This document shows, piece by piece, positions 1-4,481 of a DNA stretch of 5,353 nt; positions within the stretch are counted from its first letter, which is position 1, and each line of letters opens with the position of its first letter. The stretch is from LSNR01 sp964603325 (GTDB lineage: Bacteria > Patescibacteriota > Minisyncoccia > Moranbacterales > UBA9337). The stretch spans positions 1-5,353 of the forward strand of contig CAZRUH010000042.1 in assembly GCA_964603325.1 (NCBI GenBank), given 5' to 3'. Below the pieces are notes generated by a model, which did no database searches, was not told the DNA's origin, and saw nothing but the letters and a program-made list of their open reading frames with translations. A program made the position numbers and the translations under genes.

Positions 1-289
1 TTTTATTATTTGCTTTAATTTTTTCCTTTCTTTGCCTGATAAACCTCAATTTTTCCTCTAGCCAATTATGAGTTTTTAACGAAAAAATTTTAAATAGATG
101 GGCTATCTTTTCCAGAAAAGACAAACCTCTACTTTTGACTTCCCTACTCAGCAGACTACCCACTTCTCTACCGTTACTTTCAGTTATTTTTTTCTCAATA
201 TCCAACGATTTTCTAGACACTAAAAATATTATCAATGCCAAACTTATAACAATTATTACCGGTGGTAGCACAAAATACAAATAAAACAT
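1..289 (-). CDS. Unidentified single-pass membrane protein, N-terminal part (cut by window edge)
   Basis: This reading frame stays open from ATG at 289 to the left edge, giving 96 codons with no stop. Residues 3-24 form one strongly hydrophobic helix containing LPPVIIVISLALIIFLV. It is followed at once by Arg-Lys, which predicts an outside N-terminus and a cytoplasmic remainder. Residues 25-96 are charged and probably helical, with many Lys, Arg and Glu. The start lies 4 nt after the ricT stop codon, and the end of ricT supplies an AGGA-rich stretch that can serve as ribosome binding site, so the gene is very likely co-transcribed and coupled with ricT. No catalytic motif is visible. Many Patescibacteria encode membrane-anchored proteins with this kind of N-terminus, sometimes followed by tetratricopeptide-like helices, but that part lies outside the window. 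Function unknown. I am fairly sure it is a gene and unsure what it is. Confidence 0.72.
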   Translation of the reverse strand, partial: MFYLYFVLPPVIIVISLALIIFLVSRKSLDIEKKITESNGREVGSLLSREVKSRGLSFLEKIAHLFKIFSLKTHNWLEEKLRFIRQRKEKIKANNK

Positions 290-293
290 TTTG

Positions 294-1082
294 TTAAATC
301 TCTTCCTTTTTAATGATTATATACTCATTGTTCAAATTATCAATTTTAACCTTTATCTCTCTCTTGAGTGGATTAATCTCTACAATCTCCCCTTGTCCCT
401 TTTCCGTTTTTACTTTACTGCCAATTTCCGGCATACCCTTCATCATTTCACGATATTGATCCGCTTCATATGATAGACAGCAAAGCAATCTCCCGCAAAC
501 TCCGGAAATTCTATCCGATCCCCTCTGAGCAACCTGTTGAATTTTTGCCATTTCAGTGGAAATACTTGGTATATTGCCCAAAAACTTAGAACAACATAAC
601 TCTTTACCGCAAACCCCACATCCTCCCAGTTTTCTAGCTTCATCTCTAGAGCCAATTTGATGCATTTTTATAGAACAATGAAACGTTCCGGATAAATTTT
701 TTACCAATTGCCGAAAATCAATCCTTCCATCAGAAATAAATGAAACCACAATAGTCCCTTTTCCCAATGTAATACAAATATCAACAAATTTCATATCCAA
801 CCCCAATTTCTTTGCTTCTTTTCTGCATTTTTTCAAAATACTTTTCCTTTTCTCAGAGTTGTTTCTAAACACAATCATGTCCTTTTTTGTCGCAATCCTA
901 ACTATATTCATTCTGTTGTATCTTCCGTATTCTTCGTCTTCCTCGCTTACTCTTTTAACTTTCCCCAATATTTTACCAATTTCACTTTCCACAATAACTT
1001 CCGGATTATTATTAATTTCCGTTTCACTCAAACAAACACTTTCTTCTCCCCATCCATATAAACTAACTAAATATTTAAACAT
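294..1082 (-). CDS. ricT: PSP1-domain protein, RicT/YaaT family
   Basis: This 262-aa protein has the PSP1 C-terminal domain (about residues 100-218). The family signature IKMHQIGSRDEARKLGGCG starts at residue 138, and the second cysteine block is GVCGRLLCC at 195-202. The conserved cysteines C155, C158, C163, C164, C196, C201 and C202 are all present. In Bacillus subtilis RicT, such cysteines help bind [4Fe-4S] clusters in the RicA-RicF-RicT complex, which steers RNase Y mRNA processing. The tail (219-262) looks like a small beta-rich domain (GSKVKTEKGQGEIVEI). Length is near the family norm of 260-280. ATG at 1082 is chosen because an in-frame stop lies eight codons upstream with no ATG, GTG or TTG between. 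No good ribosome binding site precedes it; a GGAG is 16 nt away. It lies 40 nt after tsf in the rpsB operon. Whether RicA and RicF partners exist in this organism cannot be seen. Confidence 0.9.
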   Translation of the reverse strand: MFKYLVSLYGWGEESVCLSETEINNNPEVIVESEIGKILGKVKRVSEEDEEYGRYNRMNIVRIATKKDMIVFRNNSEKRKSILKKCRKEAKKLGLDMKFVDICITLGKGTIVVSFISDGRIDFRQLVKNLSGTFHCSIKMHQIGSRDEARKLGGCGVCGKELCCSKFLGNIPSISTEMAKIQQVAQRGSDRISGVCGRLLCCLSYEADQYREMMKGMPEIGSKVKTEKGQGEIVEINPLKREIKVKIDNLNNEYIIIKKEEI

Positions 1083-1122
1083 AATATTTATCGCTAATCT
1101 CCATTATCGGTTCGCATCAAAA

Positions 1123-1701
1123 TTATAATTCAAACCTGATGAATTCACCAATTTTTATGTTTTCTCCAATTTTTCCTATTTTCTCACTAATCAAATCTTT
1201 AATGGTAATATCCGGATTTTTAACAAACTGTTGCGTCATTAAAGATATTTCTTCTCTGAATTTCTTTTCCTTTCCTTCCATAATCTTGCGCATAATTTCC
1301 TCAGGTTTCTTTTCATCCTTAAGTTGTTCCATCCAAATTTCTTTTTCTTTTTCCACAAGAGAATCTTCTACATCTTCAGGATTTAAAACAAGGGGGCTTG
1401 TTGCGCTAATATGCATCGCTATATCTTTTGCCAATTCTTTAAACTCTTCATTTCTTGCCACAAAATCAGTTTCGCAATAAACTTTCACCATTGCTCCTAT
1501 TTTTTCGTTGGAATGTATATAGGAACCGATTATGCCTTCTTTAGCAACTCTATCCGCTTTCTTTACGGCCTTACTTTGTCCCCTTTTTCGCAAAATTTCA
1601 ATTGCTTTTTTTTCATCATTATCAGATTCTTCAAGCGCTTTTTTAACATCAACCATACCGGCTCCCGTTTGTTGTCTTATTTTTTTTATTAATTCTAACA
1701 T
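1123..1701 (-). CDS. tsf: Translation elongation factor Ts, short form
   Basis: EF-Ts is the cytoplasmic guanine-nucleotide exchange factor that releases GDP from EF-Tu. The 192-aa product opens with the standard LIKKIRQQTGAGMVDVKKAL (residues 4-23), the UBA-like helical domain that contacts EF-Tu, and carries the TDFVARN signature at 78-84, whose Asp and Phe insert near the EF-Tu nucleotide site. The core and the C-terminal helix follow, ending GEFIRFEL. It is about 90 residues shorter than the E. coli protein (283 aa) and close to the short Thermus type (196 aa), so it probably has a single core subdomain. A TTG at 1713 would add four residues, but ATG at 1701 gives the usual family start and has a Shine-Dalgarno-like GGCGGT 4 nt upstream. 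It sits 26 nt after rpsB in the classical rpsB-tsf order and should share its transcript. Confidence 0.97.
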   Translation of the reverse strand: MLELIKKIRQQTGAGMVDVKKALEESDNDEKKAIEILRKRGQSKAVKKADRVAKEGIIGSYIHSNEKIGAMVKVYCETDFVARNEEFKELAKDIAMHISATSPLVLNPEDVEDSLVEKEKEIWMEQLKDEKKPEEIMRKIMEGKEKKFREEISLMTQQFVKNPDITIKDLISEKIGKIGENIKIGEFIRFEL

Positions 1702-1711
1702 AATAACCGCC
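1702..1711 (-). promoter_or_regulatory. Ribosome binding site that decides the tsf start
   Basis: On the minus strand GGCGGT (1711-1706) differs by one base from the Shine-Dalgarno core GGAGGT. It is followed by a 4-nt spacer and ATG at 1701. This favours ATG 1701 over the in-frame TTG at 1713, which would put the site inside the coding region. Seen in sequence; its use is inferred. Confidence 0.55.
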
Positions 1712-1727
1712 AATTAAACTTTAATAA

Positions 1728-2483
1728 TTATTTTTCAAAAATAACCGTTCCCACATATTCCAATATTAACTTGACTGAAGATACCGCATCATCATTTGCA
1801 GGGATTGGATAATCAACTTGCTCCGGATTTACATTTGTATCCACAAGAGCAATTATCGGAATGTTCGCTTTCAAAGCCTCTTTCAAAGCTATACTGTCAG
1901 CTTTAATATCTACGATAAACACCGCTCCCGGCAATTCTTTCATGTTTTTAATCCCTCCCATTTTCTTTTCCAGTTTTTCCAACTCTTCACTCTTTTTCAG
2001 TTTTTCAAGTTTAGTATATTTATCAAACTCTCCCTTATCCATTTTATCCTGAGAGTTTCTTAAGTACTCCGCTCTTTTCTTGATAACTGAAAAATTTGTA
2101 AACGTGCCTCCCAACCAACGCTCCTCCACATATGGCATTTCACACTTTTCAGCCACAGCTTTGACTAAAAACTTTGACTGCTTTTTCGTTCCCACAAAAA
2201 GAATTTTTTTACCTTCTTTCCGAATCTTTTTCACAAAATCCAAAGCATTATTCAACATTTCTTCAGTTTTTTGCAGATCAATAATATTTATACCTTTTTT
2301 GGTAGTGAAAATGTACTTCTCCATTCTCGGATCTTTACGAGATTTACTATGTCCAAAATGAACTCCACTTTTTAACATCTCTTGCGCGCTCACTTTATTT
2401 TTAGTCAAATCAACTTTAACCGAAGCGCCGACAAATTTCTTTTTTGTCGCCACTCTTTTTTTACTTTTCTTTTTTATGCTCAT
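1728..2483 (-). CDS. rpsB: Small ribosomal subunit protein S2 with basic N-terminal extension
   Basis: S2 binds late to the 30S subunit between head and body. The 251-aa product shows the family landmarks in order: SGVHFGH (39-45), DPRMEKYIF (51-59), INIIDLQKT (65-73), LFVGTKKQ (95-102), RWLGGTFTNF (122-131), KKMGGIKNMKELPGAVFIVD (173-192) and the C-terminal signature DTNVNPEQVDYPIPANDDAV (215-234). The coiled-coil protrusion (about 135-175) is very Lys/Glu-rich. Most S2 proteins begin only a few residues before the equivalent of SAQEMLKSG (residue 32). Here about 30 extra residues precede it, rich in lysine (MSIKKKSKKRVATKKK). The extension is real by start choice: ATG 2483 follows a strong AAGGA site with a 6-nt spacer. 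First gene of the rpsB-tsf-ricT operon, read from the divergent promoter at 2633-2660. Confidence 0.98.
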   Translation of the reverse strand: MSIKKKSKKRVATKKKFVGASVKVDLTKNKVSAQEMLKSGVHFGHSKSRKDPRMEKYIFTTKKGINIIDLQKTEEMLNNALDFVKKIRKEGKKILFVGTKKQSKFLVKAVAEKCEMPYVEERWLGGTFTNFSVIKKRAEYLRNSQDKMDKGEFDKYTKLEKLKKSEELEKLEKKMGGIKNMKELPGAVFIVDIKADSIALKEALKANIPIIALVDTNVNPEQVDYPIPANDDAVSSVKLILEYVGTVIFEK

Positions 2484-2626
2484 ATTTTTTCCTTATTAAA
2501 TTAACACCTGTTCTTTTGATTTTTGGTTTTATCACCAAAACAAAAACTTTCAAATTCAGATTAAAATCCGAACAGGAAAAAGTTTCAAAAAAACATGTTC
2601 TTTAAAATGCTAACCATTTTAGCACA
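2484..2626 (-). promoter_or_regulatory. rpsB mRNA leader with candidate switch-like pairing
   Basis: From the predicted start of transcription near 2626 the rpsB message has a leader of about 143 nt. It contains the hairpin TTTTGGT/ACCAAAA with a 6-nt loop (2540-2521) and a smaller hairpin TTCGGAT/ATCTGAA (2572-2555, one G-U pair). CCTGTTC (2576-2570) can pair with GAACAGG (2513-2507), closing a branched domain that ends 12 nt before the Shine-Dalgarno. The overlapping stretch TTTTTCCT (2581-2574) can instead pair over 8 bp with AGGAAAAA (2493-2486), which is the Shine-Dalgarno region of rpsB. The two pairings exclude each other. S2 autoregulation through the rpsB leader is known in Enterobacteria; a similar role here is inference, and the poly-A/T content makes chance pairing possible. 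Confidence 0.45.
2490..2494 (-). promoter_or_regulatory. Strong Shine-Dalgarno site of rpsB
   Basis: On the minus strand AAGGA (2494-2490) lies 6 nt before ATG 2483. It is the best ribosome binding site in the window and fixes the rpsB start, confirming the lysine-rich N-terminal extension. It is also one partner of the possible 8-bp sequestering helix described for the leader. Confidence 0.8.
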
Positions 2627-2632
2627 TAGTCC

Positions 2633-2660
2633 AGTATAACAAAAAACCGACTCTTGTCAA
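2633..2660 (-). promoter_or_regulatory. Sigma70-type promoter of the rpsB-tsf-ricT operon
   Basis: On the minus strand a consensus -35 TTGACA (2660-2655) is followed by a 16-bp spacer and -10 TATACT (2638-2633, 5 of 6 matches), preceded by an extended -10 TGT (2641-2639). Predicted transcription start is near 2626. The -35 hexamer overlaps that of the opposite rpmE promoter. A second possible extended -10, TGCTAAAAT (2624-2616), lies just downstream and could give a slightly shorter leader, but its -35 is poor. Confidence 0.78.
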
Positions 2661-2682
2661 TTATTTTTTTATGTGCTAGTAT
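2654..2682 (+). promoter_or_regulatory. Sigma70-type promoter of rpmE
   Basis: The -35 TTGTCA (2654-2659, 5 of 6) is followed by a 17-bp spacer and -10 TAGTAT (2677-2682, 4 of 6), which is strengthened by an extended TGC (2674-2676). Predicted start is near 2689, leaving a leader of about 60 nt before the rpmE ATG. Five of the six -35 bases are shared with the TTGACA of the rpsB promoter on the other strand. Confidence 0.7.
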
Positions 2683-2748
2683 TTCTTCGTTGCAAATAAG
2701 AAAGAATATTTAGAAGCTTTTAATGTTTGATATTAACTAAATAAGACT

Positions 2749-3045
2749 ATGAAAAAAGATACTCACCCAGATTATTATCCTGACGCAAAAATAAAGTGTG
2801 TTTGTGGCGCTATCCTTGAGACCGGATCAACGCAAAAGGAAATTGAAGTAGAAATTTGCTCAATGTGCCATCCTTTTTTTACCGGAGATAAAAAAGTTGT
2901 TGATACTGCCGGAAGAATGGAAAGATTTCAAAAGATTACGGAGAAATCGACTAAATTAAAAGAAAAATTATCAAAGAAAGCCCCTAAAAAAACCTCTTTA
3001 AAAAAATCAAAAGCAAAAAAGAATTTAAAAACAATCAAAAAATAG
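2749..3045 (+). CDS. rpmE: Large ribosomal subunit protein bL31, zinc-binding form, with lysine-rich tail
   Basis: L31 bridges the 50S central protuberance and the 30S head. The 98-aa product begins MKKDTHPDYYPDAKIKCVCG and has the four zinc ligands of the C+ form, C17, C19, C37 and C40 (KCVCG ... EICSMCHPF), followed by the family block FFTGDKKVVDTAGRMERFQK (43-62). Typical L31 ends near residue 65-75. Here a tail of about 33 residues follows with 16 lysines, plus Ser, Pro and Thr, and is probably disordered and RNA-binding. ATG 2749 is the family start, but no clear Shine-Dalgarno precedes it. The gene is monocistronic: its own promoter lies at 2654-2682 and an intrinsic terminator overlaps its stop codon. 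The zinc form would make it sensitive to zinc limitation; no zinc-free paralogue is visible in this window. Confidence 0.96.
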   Translation: MKKDTHPDYYPDAKIKCVCGAILETGSTQKEIEVEICSMCHPFFTGDKKVVDTAGRMERFQKITEKSTKLKEKLSKKAPKKTSLKKSKAKKNLKTIKK

Positions 3046-3067
3046 TCTTAAAAAAAGACTATTTTTT
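3037..3067 (+). terminator. Intrinsic terminator of rpmE
   Basis: A perfect 13-bp stem is formed by 3037-3049 (AAAAAATAGTCTT) and 3055-3067 (AAGACTATTTTTT) around a 5-nt A loop. The descending arm ends in six T residues. The rpmE stop codon TAG (3043-3045) lies within the ascending arm, so terminator and gene end are fused. Being symmetrical with A and T ends, it could also work on the minus strand, but no minus-strand gene lies upstream to need it. Confidence 0.85.
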
Positions 3068-3075
3068 AAACCTTG

Positions 3076-3104
3076 CAAAAGACTTGTTTAAAACAAGTCT
3101 TTTG
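3076..3104 (+). terminator. Second perfect hairpin after rpmE, possible backup terminator
   Basis: CAAAAGACTTGT (3076-3087) and ACAAGTCTTTTG (3093-3104) form a 12-bp perfect stem with a TTAAA loop. It starts nine bases after the first terminator. The following bases are only partly T-rich (TGTGTTTGTTT), so termination would be weaker. Its arms repeat the AAAAGACT/AGTCTTTT words of the first hairpin. A tandem terminator is the simplest reading; an RNA-stability element is the alternative. Confidence 0.55.
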
Positions 3105-3449
3105 TGTGTTTGTTTAATCAATTTTTTAACCAAACAATTTTCAACATTAAAACTATATTTTAAAAATATTGCCACAACCTTTTGTTTCAACAAATATCTT
3201 TTTCGATTTCAAAATAATTATTATACATTACTAATTTGGCAACACAAAAAATTAACAAAAAAATCTTTTCAAATAAACAATTAGGTAAATTAATTTCTTT
3301 GATTCAAACAACTTGCCCTATCCCAATCTATTATCCCTACCAGTCATTAATTACACATAGTCTTTCAATGTTTTTCAAAAAGTGTATTTTTTCTTTATTT
3401 ATTAAACTAATTTCTTTACAAAAAGCAAAAAATAAATCATTATGAAGAT
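3105..3449. other. AT-rich intergenic gap without a supported gene
   Basis: This stretch of 345 bases lies between the rpmE terminators and the glycosyltransferase operon. It is very A/T-rich with many homopolymer runs. The short open frames in it use poor starts, lack ribosome binding sites and give low-complexity Lys/Phe/Ile peptides resembling no family I know. No tRNA, tandem repeat or strong hairpin is seen. It should hold the promoter of the downstream operon; only a weak candidate at its end could be named. Confidence 0.6.
3415..3443 (+). promoter_or_regulatory. Weak candidate promoter of the glycosyltransferase operon
   Basis: TTTACA (3415-3420, 5 of 6 to TTGACA), a 17-bp spacer and CATTAT (3438-3443, 4 of 6 to TATAAT) form a plausible but weak promoter. 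The expected start would fall at about 3450, exactly on the ATG of the glycosyltransferase, so the message would be leaderless. In such AT-rich sequence matches of this quality are common, so confidence is low. Confidence 0.25.
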
Positions 3450-4130
3450 ATGAACACTTCAAAAAAAATATATATTATAATTCCCGTATACAATGAAAGT
3501 GCTGTTATTAAAGATGTCATTGAAGAAATTAAAAAAAATGGTTACCAAAATATAATTGTGGTTGATGATGGCAGTAAAGATGATACCTATGCAAAAACAA
3601 ATTCTCTAGAAGGTGTTACCGCTTTGAAATTATCTATCAATAGAGGAAAAGGCGCCGCCGTTAAAACCGGAATTGAAGCAACAAAAATTTTAAACGCCGA
3701 CATTGTTATTACCATGGATGGAGATGGACAACATAATCCAAAAAATATAGAAAAAATGATAGAGAATATAAACAAGGGATACGATGTTGTTCTTGGAACC
3801 AGATTAAAAAATCCCAAAGGAATGCCTTTTTACAAAATAGTGGCAAATCATATTGGCAATTTCTTTACTTGGATAATTTATGGATTATGGGTGACAGACA
3901 GTCAATCCGGCTTCCGCGCTTATTCTAAAAAAGCTATCCTCCTTATTGATACCCAAACTGATCACTACGAATATGACAGCGAAGTAATTAGAGAAATAAA
4001 AAGACATAAATTAAAATACAAAGAAATTCCCATTGAAGTTCGTTATACAAACTATTCAATGAATAAAGCAAATAAACAGGGTTTTGTAAATGGAATTAAA
4101 ACTTTAATTAAAATGATACTTTCTGAATAA
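3450..4130 (+). CDS. GT2 family glycosyltransferase, dolichyl/polyprenyl-phosphate-mannose-synthase-like
   Basis: This 226-aa GT-A fold enzyme of family GT2 resembles the DPM1-type synthases, which transfer a sugar from a nucleotide donor to a polyprenyl phosphate on the cytoplasmic membrane face. Visible motifs in order are IPVYNE (11-16), VVDDGSKDDT (37-46), the donor loop NRGKGAAVKTGIE (64-76), the metal-binding MDGDGQH (89-95, with D90 and D92), LGTR (115-118), DSQSGFRAYS (150-159, the acceptor-site SGFR block) and YEYDSEVI (173-180). It has no membrane helix, unlike bacterial DPM fusions that carry a C-terminal membrane domain. Two bases after its stop comes a small DUF2304 membrane protein, which probably anchors it. 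No proper Shine-Dalgarno is seen. A three-codon frame (ATG AAG ATA TGA, 3442-3453) overlaps the start as ATGA. The donor sugar cannot be read from sequence; mannose or glucose are both possible. Confidence 0.92.
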   Translation: MNTSKKIYIIIPVYNESAVIKDVIEEIKKNGYQNIIVVDDGSKDDTYAKTNSLEGVTALKLSINRGKGAAVKTGIEATKILNADIVITMDGDGQHNPKNIEKMIENINKGYDVVLGTRLKNPKGMPFYKIVANHIGNFFTWIIYGLWVTDSQSGFRAYSKKAILLIDTQTDHYEYDSEVIREIKRHKLKYKEIPIEVRYTNYSMNKANKQGFVNGIKTLIKMILSE

Positions 4131-4132
4131 AT

Positions 4133-4480
4133 ATGTTAAATCTATCAATATACCAAATATTTTTAGTTATTATTTCCTCATTATTTCTCTGGAGTGCTTT
4201 TTCAAAGTTTATTAAGAAAGAAAAAGGATATACTTTTTTAAAGTTTTTAATTACAATTGTGATTTGGGGTGGAATTTTATTTTTCTCCCTGTTTCCCGAC
4301 ACAGCCCGACTCCTATCTCAAAAACTCGGAATGGGAGAAAGTTTGAACACTTTTATATTTCTCGGTTTTGTTATCGTATTTTTAATAATATTTAAGCTAA
4401 TAAATATTATTCAACGAATAGAAAGAAATATTTCTGAAATCGTCAGAAAAGAGGCCTTAAAAAAAATAGAAAAAAAATAA
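4133..4480 (+). CDS. DUF2304 family small membrane protein
   Basis: This 115-aa protein has three predicted membrane helices at about residues 5-22, 36-54 and 72-92, followed by a charged helical tail (93-115) ending in lysines. The basic loop KFIKKEKGY after helix 1 points to the cytoplasm, so the N-terminus is outside and the tail is inside. The block FPDTARLLSQKLGMGESLNT (54-73), and the tail with RIERNISEIVRKEAL, match the DUF2304 pattern as I know it. Members of this family are commonly found next to DPM1-like GT2 enzymes, as here: the start is 2 nt after the glycosyltransferase stop, so translation is probably coupled. Biochemical role is unproven. By analogy with eukaryotic DPM2/DPM3, it may anchor and stabilise the soluble synthase at the membrane. 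No catalytic motif is visible. Confidence 0.85.
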   Translation: MLNLSIYQIFLVIISSLFLWSAFSKFIKKEKGYTFLKFLITIVIWGGILFFSLFPDTARLLSQKLGMGESLNTFIFLGFVIVFLIIFKLINIIQRIERNISEIVRKEALKKIEKK

Positions 4481-4481
4481 T

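Larger units (their letters stand above)
2616..2682. repeat. Inverted repeat of the extended -10 motif TATGTGCTA
   Basis: TATGTGCTAGTAT (plus strand, 2670-2682) and TATGTGCTAAAAT (minus strand, 2628-2616) match at 11 of 13 positions, with the first nine identical. They are arranged symmetrically around position 2649. The plus copy contains the rpmE -10. The minus copy overlaps the expected rpsB start site, or forms a second -10 there. It may simply be two good extended -10 elements facing apart, or a two-site operator. Confidence 0.6.

Noticed and set aside
1075..1104. Nine-codon minus-strand frame (ATG 1104) overlapping the ricT start
   Set aside because: It could couple ricT translation, but it has no ribosome binding site of its own and is short enough to occur by chance.
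859..1128. Hydrophobic open frame antisense to ricT, with similar frames antisense to tsf and rpsB
   Set aside because: These Phe/Ser/Leu-rich frames are the mirror of Lys/Glu-rich codons in well-identified genes on the minus strand, so they are shadows rather than membrane proteins.
1702..1713. Upstream TTG start for tsf at 1713
   Set aside because: It would add four residues not typical of EF-Ts and would place the GGCGGT ribosome-binding site inside the gene; ATG 1701 gives the normal family N-terminus.
2603..2621. Small palindrome TAAAATG/CATTTTA near the rpsB start site, considered as an operator
   Set aside because: A 7-bp, nearly all A/T stem with overlapping alternative GCTAA/TTAGC arms is weak evidence; it partly reflects the extended -10-like TAAAAT motif already recorded.
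3084..3284. 66-codon open frame overlapping the second hairpin
   Set aside because: Its start lies in the hairpin arm, and the peptide is Phe/Leu/Asn-rich without any family pattern or ribosome binding site.
3236..3445. 69-codon open frame in the gap before the glycosyltransferase
   Set aside because: It starts with TTG, has no ribosome binding site, and encodes a low-complexity peptide of no recognised family; it is best explained by a chance stop-free stretch in AT-rich sequence.
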